Positions 16,244 through 25,114 are shown, numbered from the stretch's first letter. The stretch: DNA of 64,000 bases from JAFAMS01 sp049520515 (GCA_049520515.1 JBEKPS010000003.1:62001-126000); one strand, 5' to 3'. The notes: generated by a model from the letters alone, not told the origin. A program made the numbers and translations.

Positions 16244-16810
16244 GTGAAGCGCCGCTACGACATCGATTCGCTCACGGACGTCGCGCTACGCGTCTTTGCC
16301 CGTAAGGGATACGACGGCGCGTCGATGGACGACGTCGCAGCCGAAGCCGGCATCACGAAAGCCAGCATCTATCATCACGTTAGCGGCAAGGAAGAGCTGT
16401 TGGCGCGCGGCTTCAACCGGGCACTCGACGCGCTCTTCGCGATTTTCGAAGAGCCCGATGCAACCGCAGGGACGCCGTCGGCGCGCTTGCGCTATATCGT
16501 GCGTCGTGTCGCTGAAACCACGACACGCCATCTGGCTGAAGTGACCGTGCTCTTTCGTGCGCGCGGCAACTCCGACGTCGAACGTGACGCGCTCGAGCGC
16601 CGGCGCCGATTCGATCGCAGCGTCGCCGACCTCGTCGTACAAGCGCAGAGCGCGGGTGAAGTGCGCGCCGATCTCGACGCGGGCCTCGTGGCGCGTCTGA
16701 GTTTTGGGATGTCGAATTCGATCGTCGAGTGGTATCGGCCCAGCGGCGCAATCGATGCAGCGAAGATTGCGGACGCGATTCTCGCGGTGCTGTTCGAAGG
16801 GCTTACGTAG
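16244..16810 (+). CDS. TetR/AcrR-family transcription regulator
   Basis: About 188 aa from the GTG at 16244; earlier in-frame starts would give a basic, non-homologous leader. The helix-turn-helix is complete: GYDGASMDDVAAEAGITKASIYHHVSGKEELL. The C-terminal ligand domain (about 70-188) resembles regulators of acyl-CoA or fatty/aromatic acid catabolism. It is divergent from E1 alpha and convergent with the 16803-18529 genes. The phenylacetate-type operon starting at 18611 has a palindrome upstream that would suit a TetR dimer, so this gene is a candidate regulator of it (inference). Confidence 0.85.
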   Translation: MKRRYDIDSLTDVALRVFARKGYDGASMDDVAAEAGITKASIYHHVSGKEELLARGFNRALDALFAIFEEPDATAGTPSARLRYIVRRVAETTTRHLAEVTVLFRARGNSDVERDALERRRRFDRSVADLVVQAQSAGEVRADLDAGLVARLSFGMSNSIVEWYRPSGAIDAAKIADAILAVLFEGLT

Positions 16811-17777
16811 GAACCGGGAGGCGAACCGGGGCGGGCAAGGGCTCACCGCGCAGCGCCGCGATGACGTTAGAGACCGCGAGCTCGAGCATCTCATCGCGCG
16901 TTTCGGGTGTCTGCGTGCCGATGTGCGGGATGACGACGACGTTCTCAAGCGTGTACAGCGGGTGGGCGAGTGGAAGCGGTTCCGGATCGGTGACGTCGAG
17001 ACCGGCATAGGCTAAGTGTCCCGATTTCAAGGCTTCGTAGAGCGCGTCCGTTTGCACGAGGCCGCCGCGCGCGATGTTCACGAAGTACGCGCCGCGCTTC
17101 ATCTTCGCAAACGCCTCTTTATCGAATACGCCTCGCGTTTCGGGCGTCAGCGGCGCGGTCACGGCGATCACGTCCGACGTTGTGAGCAGATCGTCGAAGC
17201 TCACATACGTTGCGTCGCTCGGTTCGACGTCGCTGCGTTTGGTGCGGTTGTGGTAGATGATTTTCATGCCGGCTGCACGCGCTCGCTGACCGAGCGCCGC
17301 TCCGACCCCACCCATGCCGAAGATGCCGAGCGTCTTACGATTCAGAGCGTTTCCGTATGGCGCCATCTCGCCGCGCTCGAACTTGCCGGCGCGCACGAAA
17401 TCTAGACCGGCGACAACGCGCCGCATCGTCACGAGAATCAACGCCATCCCGATGTCGGCAGTGTCGGGCGCGATGACGCCCGGCGTGTTGCCGACTTTGA
17501 CTCCGCGCTCGGCGCACGCTCCGAGATCGATGTTATCGTATCCGACCGAGACCGTCGCGATGACCTTGAGATTCTTGCAATGTGAGAGCAGCTCACGATC
17601 GAAGCGAATCGCAAGGGGAAACGTGATGATCGCGTCGGCATCCTCGAGGCGCTTCGCGAGCTGATCCAGCGGAAGATTGTCTTTCGAGACGTCTTCGACC
17701 GTGCCGGCAACTTCGCGCAAGCGTTCGACGGCGTGCGGCGTCAGCGGCCAGGTTGCAACAATGCGCGCCTTGGCCAT
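16803..17777 (-). CDS. D-2-hydroxyacid dehydrogenase (glyoxylate/hydroxypyruvate reductase-like)
   Basis: 324 aa from the ATG at 17777-17775. The NAD-binding motif GIFGMGGVGAALGQRARAAG and the catalytic set are visible: Arg in VNIARGGLVQ, the Glu region LDVTDPEP, and His in VVIPHIGTQTPETR. It would reduce 2-oxoacids such as glyoxylate or hydroxypyruvate with NAD(P)H. The start shares one base with the stop of the upstream SDR gene (TGATG), so the two are translationally coupled. A longer reading frame running back to 18539 passes through the SDR gene in the wrong frame and should be ignored. Confidence 0.88.
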   Translation of the reverse strand: MAKARIVATWPLTPHAVERLREVAGTVEDVSKDNLPLDQLAKRLEDADAIITFPLAIRFDRELLSHCKNLKVIATVSVGYDNIDLGACAERGVKVGNTPGVIAPDTADIGMALILVTMRRVVAGLDFVRAGKFERGEMAPYGNALNRKTLGIFGMGGVGAALGQRARAAGMKIIYHNRTKRSDVEPSDATYVSFDDLLTTSDVIAVTAPLTPETRGVFDKEAFAKMKRGAYFVNIARGGLVQTDALYEALKSGHLAYAGLDVTDPEPLPLAHPLYTLENVVVIPHIGTQTPETRDEMLELAVSNVIAALRGEPLPAPVRLPVPT

Positions 17778-18529
17778 CAGTACGTCGACCGTCCGCCGGA
17801 GATGTCGAACGCGGCGCCCGTCGAGAACGTGATCTCGTCGCTGCACAGCCATGCAATCAGTGCCGCGATTTCCTGCGGCTTCCCGAAGCGTCCCATGGGA
17901 ATTTTCGAAAGCATGAAGTCGATGAACTCCTTGGTCATTTGCGCGAACATCGGCGTCTCGATTGCGGCGGGGGTGATGCAGTTGACGATCACGCCGTCGC
18001 GGACGAGCTCCTTCGCGGCGGATTTGGTCAACGCGATGACGCCCGCCTTCGACGCGCTGTAAGCCGATGCGTTGGGGTTGCCTTCTTTCCCCGCAACCGA
18101 TGCGATGTTGACGACGCGACCGTAACCCGCGGCCTTCATGATCGGCAGCACGGAGCGCAAGCAGAAAAAAGTTCCGCTCAGATTGATATCGATGACTGCG
18201 CGCCATTCTGCGATCGGATAGTCCCACACCGTCATATTTGGTCCGGTGATGCCCGCCGAATTGACAAGAATGTCGATGCCGCCCATCGACGCGTTCGCTT
18301 CGCGTGCTGCCGCGTCGACGGAGTTCGGATCGGCGACGTCGACGACGCGCGTCTGGACATTGAGGAGCACTTTGCGAGCCTCGGCGAGCGCCTTCTCGCT
18401 GCGGTCCCAAATGGTCAGCGCCTTCAGGCCCGAAGCCAGAAGACGGCGGCTGGTCTCCATGCCGATTCCGCTGGCACCCCCGGTTACGATGGCCCGCCGC
18501 CCGGAAAGATCGATCTTGTTGCTGCTCAT
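17777..18529 (-). CDS. Short-chain dehydrogenase/reductase (FabG-like)
   Basis: 250 aa from ATG 18529 (an upstream start at 18562 would add 11 residues). Classical SDR motifs are present: TGGASGIG cofactor loop, NSAG, catalytic Ser in NIASVAGKEG and YSASKAG (YxxxK). It resembles 3-oxoacyl-ACP reductase or 3-hydroxyacyl-CoA dehydrogenase enzymes; the substrate is not decidable. Coupled to the hydroxyacid dehydrogenase gene by a TGATG overlap, and divergent from the diiron/PaaN/PaaI operon. Confidence 0.85.
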   Translation of the reverse strand: MSSNKIDLSGRRAIVTGGASGIGMETSRRLLASGLKALTIWDRSEKALAEARKVLLNVQTRVVDVADPNSVDAAAREANASMGGIDILVNSAGITGPNMTVWDYPIAEWRAVIDINLSGTFFCLRSVLPIMKAAGYGRVVNIASVAGKEGNPNASAYSASKAGVIALTKSAAKELVRDGVIVNCITPAAIETPMFAQMTKEFIDFMLSKIPMGRFGKPQEIAALIAWLCSDEITFSTGAAFDISGGRSTY

Positions 18530-18548
18530 CCCGGCGCATTTCAGGGAC

Positions 18549-18579
18549 TTGACGGGTAACACCGGCTAGGTGCTACAAT
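18549..18579 (+). promoter_or_regulatory. Promoter of the diiron-paaN-paaI operon
   Basis: TTGACG (18549-18554) and an extended -10, TGC-TACAAT (18571-18579), are separated by 19 bases, slightly long but supported by the TGn extension. Predicted start of transcription is near 18586, just before the inverted repeat. The same TGCTACAAT word precedes tmRNA. Confidence 0.65.
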
Positions 18580-18586
18580 CGGCAAA

Positions 18587-18602
18587 CCTACCATTTGGTA
18601 GG
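18587..18602. promoter_or_regulatory. Inverted repeat, candidate operator
   Basis: A 6-bp perfect inverted repeat, CCTACC-ATTT-GGTAGG, lies directly after the predicted transcription start and before the ribosome binding site (ggagg, 18602-18606) of the diiron gene. Size and symmetry fit a TetR-type dimer site. The 5' leader could also form this hairpin and affect ribosome access. A half-site ACCTAC occurs upstream of the TetR gene near 16214. Confidence 0.5.
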
Positions 18603-18610
18603 GAGGCAAA

Positions 18611-19630
18611 ATGGATATTGTGATACCACCCGGCGGGCTCATCCCCGCCCCCGAAATCCCGCAGCCCAATATTTATCCGCTCGAATGGCGCGTCGAGACG
18701 CCCAAGCTTGCGGAATTGTACGAGCGCAGCAAGCGCGCGCTCTGGAATCCCGCCGATTTCCCGTGGGACGAATTGCGCGCGGAAGATTTCACTCCCGAGC
18801 AGCGAGTTGGAATCATGTACTGGTATGCAGTGCTCGCGAATTTCGACGGCTCCGGACCGCCGGTGTTTGCGCAAGCAACGGTCCACTCGTTCGAGCAACA
18901 TTCGGAAGATCCAATCCGTAAGTGCTTTTTCTCGATCACGCGCGACGAGATGAATCACGAAGAAGTGTGTCAGCGCGTCATTCAAAAGCTCGTCCCAGGC
19001 GGACCGCTCGATTTCAATCCGAAAACGCCGCTCGAACACGCGGCCAAGAACAACATCGAGTGGCTCTATCACAACGGCGGCCGTTACTGGAAAGGCTACG
19101 CCGCGTCACTCGGCAAGTATCCGCTCTCGGTTCTGTTCACGTCGTTCATGATGGGCGAAGTCGCTGCTTCGACGCTGTTCTTCGGAATGTCGAAGAAAGC
19201 CAAGCATCCCGTCTTCCAACAGATCTTCAAGCGCGTCGGCCAAGACGAAGCCCGGCATCTCGCGATTTGCCTTGCGATTCTCGAAACCGATTTCCCGGGG
19301 TTGCAAGAAGAAGACAAAGTCCTCATCACCAAACAGCTGCGTGCCGGATTCGTCTTTCTCTCGATGATCCTGTGGGAACCGCCGCCGCAGTTTTGGGAGC
19401 TCACGGATTACTTCATGCCGAACCACCGCGTGTTGATTCAACACGCGCGCGACGCCGGACTCGGCTGTTTGACATACGAAGAACAGGCCGACAATTGGCG
19501 CAACGCGCTGGCGAAGGTTCGCGCGATCGTCGGCGAGTGGGGAATTCAATTCCCCGCCATCCCAGAACTCGATCTCGACGGCGTCGACGTCGGTCACATC
19601 TCAGCCGAAGACATCATCCCCGTATTCTAA
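18611..19630 (+). CDS. Ferritin-like diiron protein
   Basis: 339 aa, helical. Two ExxH metal motifs are visible, E113-M-N-H116 (in RDEMNHEEVC) and E213-A-R-H216 (in GQDEARHLAI), with a further carboxylate E183 (GEVAAS) and a possible one at E95. This is the usual pattern for a carboxylate-bridged diiron oxidase or oxygenase. The length and layout resemble R2-like oxidases and PaaA/BoxB-type oxygenases, but I cannot assign one. It is first in an operon with PaaN and PaaI, so a role as an oxygenase of an aromatic acyl-CoA is plausible. Strong RBS ggagg before the ATG. Confidence 0.75.
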   Translation: MDIVIPPGGLIPAPEIPQPNIYPLEWRVETPKLAELYERSKRALWNPADFPWDELRAEDFTPEQRVGIMYWYAVLANFDGSGPPVFAQATVHSFEQHSEDPIRKCFFSITRDEMNHEEVCQRVIQKLVPGGPLDFNPKTPLEHAAKNNIEWLYHNGGRYWKGYAASLGKYPLSVLFTSFMMGEVAASTLFFGMSKKAKHPVFQQIFKRVGQDEARHLAICLAILETDFPGLQEEDKVLITKQLRAGFVFLSMILWEPPPQFWELTDYFMPNHRVLIQHARDAGLGCLTYEEQADNWRNALAKVRAIVGEWGIQFPAIPELDLDGVDVGHISAEDIIPVF

Positions 19631-19643
19631 GCGGAGGACCTCG

Positions 19644-21344
19644 ATGACCACGACTATCGCTCCCTCGCCCGCTGCACAGTGGTTTAGCGAGCACCAGCCG
19701 ATCTTGGATCACGCCCTCGCCGCGATCAAATCGCGTGAGTATTACTCGGCGTATCCTGAATCGGCGAGATCCTACGGCGAGACTGCGCAAGCCGAAGGCA
19801 AAGCAAAGCTCGAGGCGCGTCTCGGTAAAAGATTTGAGTTGGCGCAGCCTGGAACGACCGGCTGGATCGGCGCCGAAAAATCGCCGTTCGGCGTGCCGAT
19901 CGGCGTAACGTATCCGCAGATCGACGTGGATCAGGTCATCGCCGCGATGCTGAGCGCACAGCGCGATTGGGCGACGGCATCGATACAGAATCGCGTGGGC
20001 GTTTGTCTCGAGATCGTGAAACGCATCAACAAAGACAGCTTCGAGATGGCCTTCGCGGCGATGTACACGACCGGCCAAGCCTACATGATGGCGTTTCAAG
20101 CCGGCGGTCCGCACGCGCAAGATCGCGCGCTGGAAGCGATTGCCTACTCCTACGATGCAATGAGCGACGTGCCGCCGTTTGCGCTGTGGGAGAAGCCGCA
20201 AAAGAATCAGCCATTGCGCGTCGAGAAGCGCTTTCGCATCGTTCCACGCGGAATTGGTCTCGTGATCGCAAGCTCGACGTTCCCGAACTGGAATTCGTAT
20301 CCGGGAATGTTCGCAAGCCTCGTCACCGGGAACCCCGTCATCATCAAGCCGCATCCGAACGCGATTCTTCCGCTTGCAATTACGGTCGAGATTGCGCGCG
20401 CGACACTTGCGGAAGCCGGCTTCGATCCGAATGTGGTGATGCTCGCGGCGGACGTCCCCGACGCGCCGATTGCGAAAACGCTCGCAACACGCCCGGAAAT
20501 CTCGATCGTCGACTTCACTGGTTCCTCGGCCTTTGGTGAGTGGCTCGAAAAGAACGCGACCAACGCTAGCGTTTTCACGGAGAAGGCAGGCGTGAATGCT
20601 GTCGTGATCGATTCGACCGACGATCTCGCCGGACTGGCGCGAAATCTGGCGATGGCGCTCTCGCTCTATTCAGGACAAATGTGTACGGCGCCGCAGAACA
20701 TTTTCGTTCCGCGCGGCGGGATCAACGCGGGCGGATCGCACCTCACCTTCGACGATGTCTTGGCCGCAATTACCAAAGGTGTCGACGACCTGCTCGCCGC
20801 GCCGGAACGCGCCGTCGAAGTCCTCGGGGCGATCGCATCGGATGCGACGCTGGCGCGTGTCGATGCGCAAGCGAAGGGCGACGGCATCGCGCTTGCATCG
20901 AAGACACTCGTGCATCCGCAATTCCCGGATGCGCGCATTCGAACGCCGATCGTCGCCCGGCTCGATGCGGCCGACGAAGAACGCTACGGCGGCGAGATGT
21001 TCGGGCCGATCGCATTCGTGATCGCGACTGATTCGACCGCGCAAAGCCTCGAGCTCGCAACCAAATGCGCACGTGCTTGCGGTGCGATCACGGCAATGTT
21101 GTATTCAACCGATCCTGCGATCGTCACCAAGGCCGAAGACTTTGCGGCCGACGCCGGCGTCTCGCTCGCGATCAATCTAACCGGACCGCTGCTCGTCAAT
21201 CAATCGGCGGCGTTCAGTGACTATCACGTGAGCGGTGCGAATCCGGCCGGAAATGCGTCGCTCACCGATGCGGCATTCGTCGCCGGTCGTTTCCGGATCA
21301 CGCAGACACGGACGGTGGTTCCTGGACCCGCAAGCACTAGCTGA
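19644..21344 (+). CDS. paaN: PaaN-type aldehyde dehydrogenase (phenylacetate degradation)
   Basis: 566 aa aldehyde dehydrogenase of the PaaN type (longer N-terminus than ordinary ALDHs, no hydratase domain as in PaaZ). Catalytic Cys347 is in YSGQMCTAPQ, the Glu is E313 in FTEKAG, and FTGSSAFGEW is the NAD site. In phenylacetate catabolism PaaN-type enzymes oxidise the semialdehyde formed after ring opening of oxepin-CoA. It sits between the diiron gene (13 bases upstream) and the paaI-like gene (16 bases downstream), with a good RBS (ggagg). The other paa genes are not in the window. Confidence 0.8.
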   Translation: MTTTIAPSPAAQWFSEHQPILDHALAAIKSREYYSAYPESARSYGETAQAEGKAKLEARLGKRFELAQPGTTGWIGAEKSPFGVPIGVTYPQIDVDQVIAAMLSAQRDWATASIQNRVGVCLEIVKRINKDSFEMAFAAMYTTGQAYMMAFQAGGPHAQDRALEAIAYSYDAMSDVPPFALWEKPQKNQPLRVEKRFRIVPRGIGLVIASSTFPNWNSYPGMFASLVTGNPVIIKPHPNAILPLAITVEIARATLAEAGFDPNVVMLAADVPDAPIAKTLATRPEISIVDFTGSSAFGEWLEKNATNASVFTEKAGVNAVVIDSTDDLAGLARNLAMALSLYSGQMCTAPQNIFVPRGGINAGGSHLTFDDVLAAITKGVDDLLAAPERAVEVLGAIASDATLARVDAQAKGDGIALASKTLVHPQFPDARIRTPIVARLDAADEERYGGEMFGPIAFVIATDSTAQSLELATKCARACGAITAMLYSTDPAIVTKAEDFAADAGVSLAINLTGPLLVNQSAAFSDYHVSGANPAGNASLTDAAFVAGRFRITQTRTVVPGPASTS

Positions 21345-21360
21345 AGCCTCCGCGCAGGCA

Positions 21361-21747
21361 ATGTACGCGCGGGATGCCGCCGCGCGCACGCTCGGAATCA
21401 CGATAGAAGAAGTCCGTCCTGGTTACGCGCGCCTCTCGATGGTCGCCGCGCCATCGATGCTCAACGGGCACGACGTCATGCACGGAGGCTTCATCTTTGC
21501 GCTCGCCGACACTGCGTTCGCGTACGCGTGCAATTCACGCAATGAAGCCAACGTCGCGCTGAACGCGGCAATATCATTCACCGCGCCGGGGCGCGCCGAT
21601 CAGCGTCTTGTCGCGGTCGCACAAGAACGTTCGAGTGCCGGCCGCACCGGGATCTACGACGTCGAAGTACAGAACGAGGCAGGCGAGACGATCGCGTTCT
21701 TTCGCGGAACGTCGTATCGCATCACGGGGACCGTTATCTCGTCTTAG
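21361..21747 (+). CDS. paaI: PaaI-type hydroxyphenylacetyl-CoA thioesterase
   Basis: 128 aa from ATG 21361; the longer open frame back to 21235 overlaps paaN and is not needed. Hotdog motifs are typical of PaaI: LNGHDVMHGGFIFALADTAF, with the catalytic Asp in LADTAF, and AISFTAPGRADQRLVA. PaaI clears dead-end phenylacetyl-CoA derivatives during aerobic phenylacetate breakdown. It is the last gene of the three-gene operon and overlaps the convergent TSUP gene by 4 bases. Confidence 0.82.
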   Translation: MYARDAAARTLGITIEEVRPGYARLSMVAAPSMLNGHDVMHGGFIFALADTAFAYACNSRNEANVALNAAISFTAPGRADQRLVAVAQERSSAGRTGIYDVEVQNEAGETIAFFRGTSYRITGTVISS

Positions 21748-22541
21748 TGCGTGATGATTAGGCGCAGCGCGACGCTTCCAAGGGCGATTGCGAGGATGCG
21801 CGTGATCATCGCACCGGAGATCTTTCTTGAGAGGTGCGCACCGATCGGGGCTCCGACGAGCGCGCCGACTGCCGTCCAAAGCGTCAGCACCCAGATCGCA
21901 TCGTAATCCCCGTGCACAAGATGCACGATCGATCCGACGATCGCGGTGACCGCGAGGACTGCGTGTGACGTCGCGGTTGCGATGTGTTCCGGGAATCCAA
22001 GGACAGCGATCATGAACGGGACCTGGACGATTCCGCCGCCGATGCCGAGCAGGCTCGAAATAAAACCGACCAGCACCGAAACCGCCATTCCCAACCGCAG
22101 GCTGAAGCGCCATTCATACGTATGGCCCTCGCGATCGACGAGCGAACGCGACGTCGATCCGAATGTGAACGCGGCGCGCGCGTCGGGACGAAAGATCAGC
22201 CACGCGGAGATTGCGAGCAGCATGCAACCGAATCCGACGTCGAAGACGTGGCGCGGAATGAATCGCGTTGCGTACGCTCCGAGGATCGATCCCGGAATCG
22301 CCGCGAGGGCGAAGAGTGGAAAGGTCCGCAGATCAACACGCATCTGCCGCCAGTAAGAAAGCGCACCGGCAGAGGCATTTGCGGCAACGACCGCGAGCGA
22401 AAAGGCGGTGATCGACTGTGTCGACCACTCCGGTTCAACGACGATCAGCGCAGGGACAAGCAGAAATCCGCCGCCGGCTCCTACAAGCGTGCCAAGGGCA
22501 CCGAGGATGACGCCGGCGACGAACGCGATTGCGTCGGTCAC
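21744..22541 (-). CDS. TSUP (TauE/SafE, DUF81) membrane transporter
   Basis: 265 aa with about 8 hydrophobic segments. The two TSUP signatures are present: GTLVGAGGGFLLVPALIVVEP near the N-terminus and SLLGIGGGIVQVPFMIAVLG in the second half. The family exports sulfite, sulfoacetate or related organic anions. It is last in a minus-strand operon with the duplicated-domain gene and the ThDP enzyme (ATGA overlap with its upstream gene), which suggests export of a product or by-product of that enzyme. Confidence 0.85.
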   Translation of the reverse strand: MTDAIAFVAGVILGALGTLVGAGGGFLLVPALIVVEPEWSTQSITAFSLAVVAANASAGALSYWRQMRVDLRTFPLFALAAIPGSILGAYATRFIPRHVFDVGFGCMLLAISAWLIFRPDARAAFTFGSTSRSLVDREGHTYEWRFSLRLGMAVSVLVGFISSLLGIGGGIVQVPFMIAVLGFPEHIATATSHAVLAVTAIVGSIVHLVHGDYDAIWVLTLWTAVGALVGAPIGAHLSRKISGAMITRILAIALGSVALRLIITH

Positions 22542-23335
22542 GTGGCGCGGAAGACCGACTCGACGAATTCCGGGACGCTCATCCCCGCTCTGCAGCCGTA
22601 TGCTTGTGCCAGCGAGTTAGCGTGCGAAATCTTACCGCTCTCCCATGTCGAGCGGGCGTCGCCGATGCGCGCACTTTGCGCGTCGACCGTCACCGCGGCA
22701 ATCCCGCGCGCGTCGAGCGCCGGTAAGCGCGAGATGCCCGCGTTGTCGATACCGACGCCCGCATCGTTGTAGACGGCAGCGAGTGCATCGATGCGCAGCG
22801 CCGTCTCGGGTTTGCCGCCGAGGATCGCGCCGTGCGATCCGGTCACGACGATCGAGCCGGTATCATCCAGCGTGACGAGCGAGTTCGAGTCGAGGCCCCA
22901 CACTTTTTCGCGACCGGCACGCGCGAGCAGAAGCGTGCGCGCTTCTGCGTACGCGGGCGCCGCTGCATCGGATGATTGCGCGCGTTCCATGCGCTCGGCG
23001 CATTGAATCGTCGCTTGCCCGGGAGCACATCCTACTTCGCTTGCACGCGCATTGCAAAAGCTGATCCGTCCACGTTGCGCAAGATCGGCACCGTCACCGA
23101 TCCGTGCGGAGCGATAATCGACGGTCGCCGCCGGAATGCGAAGCGCCTCGAGATAATCGAGCGCGGCGATCCCCGCGTTCTCGAGGCCTACCCCGGCGTC
23201 TGAAAAAATCGCGCCGAGAACATGGCCTTTCGCCGCGCAGTAGCCGCAATACAGACCGCCGTGCGACGCCGCGACAACGACCTTCCCGGCGTCTTGCTCA
23301 TCGAGATGTGTAATGCTGTCGTGGACGCGGATCAA
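22538..23335 (-). CDS. Duplicated-domain protein of unknown function
   Basis: 265 aa made of two similar halves. Repeat 1 has KVVVAASHGGLYCG, FSDAGVGLENAGIAALDYLE and ARIGDGADL...ISFCNARA; repeat 2 has SIVVTGSHGAILGG, YNDAGVGIDNAGISRLPALD and ARIGDARSTW...ISHANSLA. The shared SHGG/DAGVG.(N)AGI/ARIGD elements look like a binding or catalytic fold, but I know no assigned function. No signal peptide. Both ends overlap neighbours by 4 bases (ThDP enzyme upstream, TSUP exporter downstream), so the three act together. Confidence 0.7.
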   Translation of the reverse strand: MIRVHDSITHLDEQDAGKVVVAASHGGLYCGYCAAKGHVLGAIFSDAGVGLENAGIAALDYLEALRIPAATVDYRSARIGDGADLAQRGRISFCNARASEVGCAPGQATIQCAERMERAQSSDAAAPAYAEARTLLLARAGREKVWGLDSNSLVTLDDTGSIVVTGSHGAILGGKPETALRIDALAAVYNDAGVGIDNAGISRLPALDARGIAAVTVDAQSARIGDARSTWESGKISHANSLAQAYGCRAGMSVPEFVESVFRAT

Positions 23336-25089
23336 ACCGGACGATCGCCGGCCTTTACGACGAGCGTGCGATTATCGGCGGCCGGCAGCATCGCGCCGGG
23401 ATCGCGCGTGACGACGACGTCCAGCACGATCGGCGAGCTGCGATCGTCGATCGCGGTGCGGTACGCCGCGGCGAGATCGTCGGGCCGCTCGACGCGAATG
23501 CCGCGACAACCCATCGCGCGCGCGATCGCAGCGTAATCCATCTCGATGAGATCGCTCGACTGATAGTTGCCTTTGCCGTACATCGCGTGCTGAAGCGCTT
23601 TGACGTAACCGCTTGCCGCATTGTTGACGACAACGACGATGACGTTCGTCCCGGCGCGTTTCGCCGTCTCGAGATCGCCGATCGTCATGTTGAAACCGCC
23701 GTCGCCCGTGATCGCGACGACCGGTGCATCCGGTGCTGCCAGCTGCGTGCCGATAGCGCCCGGTAATCCGTAGCCAATCGACGCCAAGCCGCGATCCGCC
23801 ACGTAGGTGCGTCCGGCTTCCTTCGTGTCGTAGAGCAAACCCGTCCAGTGCGCGGCAAACCCGCCGTCGGCGACGACGATGCCATCGGGCGGAAGCGCGC
23901 GTTGCAGCTCGCCGATCAGGCGTCCCATGTTGATCGGGATCTCGGCCGACGTATAGCGTGGTATCGCGTCAATGCGCCAACGGTTCATGCGCGTTGCGAC
24001 TTCCGCAAGGTAATCGCGGCGCTCGGTTTGACGCGCGGCACGTCCGTCTGAAAGCGCATCGGCGAGATCGTTCATGCCTTCGCGCGCGTCGCCCCACATC
24101 GCGACATTTGCGAAGGTCGTCCGCCCAATCTCTTCAGCCACGAGCTCGAGGTGAATCAACGGAACGTCTTTGGGAATGAGCGCGTAACGTTTCGTTGCGA
24201 TCTCGCCCAGTTTGCAACCGACGACCAGGATGCAATCGGATTCGGCGATCAGCTCGTTCGCGATGCGCGAATAGCGTCCGAAGAGTCCGGCGGACAGCGG
24301 ATTCGTACACGCAATCGAGCCTTTGCCGCTCATCGTGTGCGCAACCGGAATCGATTGTTCGCCGGCTAAGCGCGCGAGTGCGGCGTAGGCACCGGAGAGA
24401 TGAACGCCGCCACCGGCGAGGAGGATCGGCCGCTTGGCTTTTGCGAGCAATGCGGCTGCGGCGTCGACGTCCTCGTGAGCCGGACGCATGCGGCGTGCGG
24501 GAATCGCAAACGTCTTGGGATCCATGCGGAAGTCAGCTTCGCTGAACTCGTGCTCTCCGTGCGCGACATCTTCCGGAATGTCGACGACGACCGGACCGGG
24601 GCGTCCCGACGTCGCGATCGTAAATGCGCGCGCGACGAACTCAGGGACGCGCTGCACGGATTCAACGCGCAGCAATTCTTTGACGGCAGGACGCAGAATG
24701 TCGACTTGACGCGTCTCCTGCGTCATGTTTTTCCAAGCGTGCGAGCGATTTGCGTCGCCCGCGATCGCGACCATCGGCACGCCCGCATTGTACGATTCAA
24801 CGAGCGCCGTAACGAGATTCGTGACGCCCGGTCCGAGCGTCGCATCGCATCCGCCTGGCCGGCCGGTGACGCGCGCGTACGCATCGGCGGCGAAAGCACC
24901 GGTGCGTTCATCGTTGATCAGAATGTGCCGTATCTTCAGCTCGCGGACCGCTTCGTAGAATGGCAGCAACTGGAATCCCGCCATCCCGAATACCGGACCG
25001 ATTCCGGCGAGTCGAAGGACCTCGGCAAGCGCGCGTCCGCCTGTCATCTTGCCTTTAGGAAGCGTCTTTTGTGCTGGTTCTGCGATCAT
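23332..25089 (-). CDS. ThDP-dependent enzyme, acetolactate synthase/decarboxylase-like
   Basis: 585 aa from ATG 25089. Three ThDP-enzyme domains: PYR domain with catalytic Glu in ILINDERTGAFAADAYAR, central domain (RPILLAGGGVHLSG), and PP domain with GDGGFNMTIGDLETA...NN, the ThDP/Mg site. It belongs with acetolactate synthase, oxalyl-CoA decarboxylase and sulfoacetaldehyde acetyltransferase relatives; I cannot pick the substrate. Earlier starts (25122 and 25401) run into a REP-like repeat and code for non-homologous residues. Operon with the duplicated-domain protein and the TSUP exporter; divergent from the E1 alpha gene at 25170. Confidence 0.82.
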   Translation of the reverse strand: MIAEPAQKTLPKGKMTGGRALAEVLRLAGIGPVFGMAGFQLLPFYEAVRELKIRHILINDERTGAFAADAYARVTGRPGGCDATLGPGVTNLVTALVESYNAGVPMVAIAGDANRSHAWKNMTQETRQVDILRPAVKELLRVESVQRVPEFVARAFTIATSGRPGPVVVDIPEDVAHGEHEFSEADFRMDPKTFAIPARRMRPAHEDVDAAAALLAKAKRPILLAGGGVHLSGAYAALARLAGEQSIPVAHTMSGKGSIACTNPLSAGLFGRYSRIANELIAESDCILVVGCKLGEIATKRYALIPKDVPLIHLELVAEEIGRTTFANVAMWGDAREGMNDLADALSDGRAARQTERRDYLAEVATRMNRWRIDAIPRYTSAEIPINMGRLIGELQRALPPDGIVVADGGFAAHWTGLLYDTKEAGRTYVADRGLASIGYGLPGAIGTQLAAPDAPVVAITGDGGFNMTIGDLETAKRAGTNVIVVVVNNAASGYVKALQHAMYGKGNYQSSDLIEMDYAAIARAMGCRGIRVERPDDLAAAYRTAIDDRSSPIVLDVVVTRDPGAMLPAADNRTLVVKAGDRPV

Positions 25090-25114
25090 GGCGGTGGCTT
25101 CGGTACGACCCCCC

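Noticed and set aside
16803..18539. 578-codon minus-strand ORF as one fused protein
   Set aside because: Its first 250 codons are the wrong frame of the SDR gene (Arg-rich, no homology); the real gene begins at 17777.
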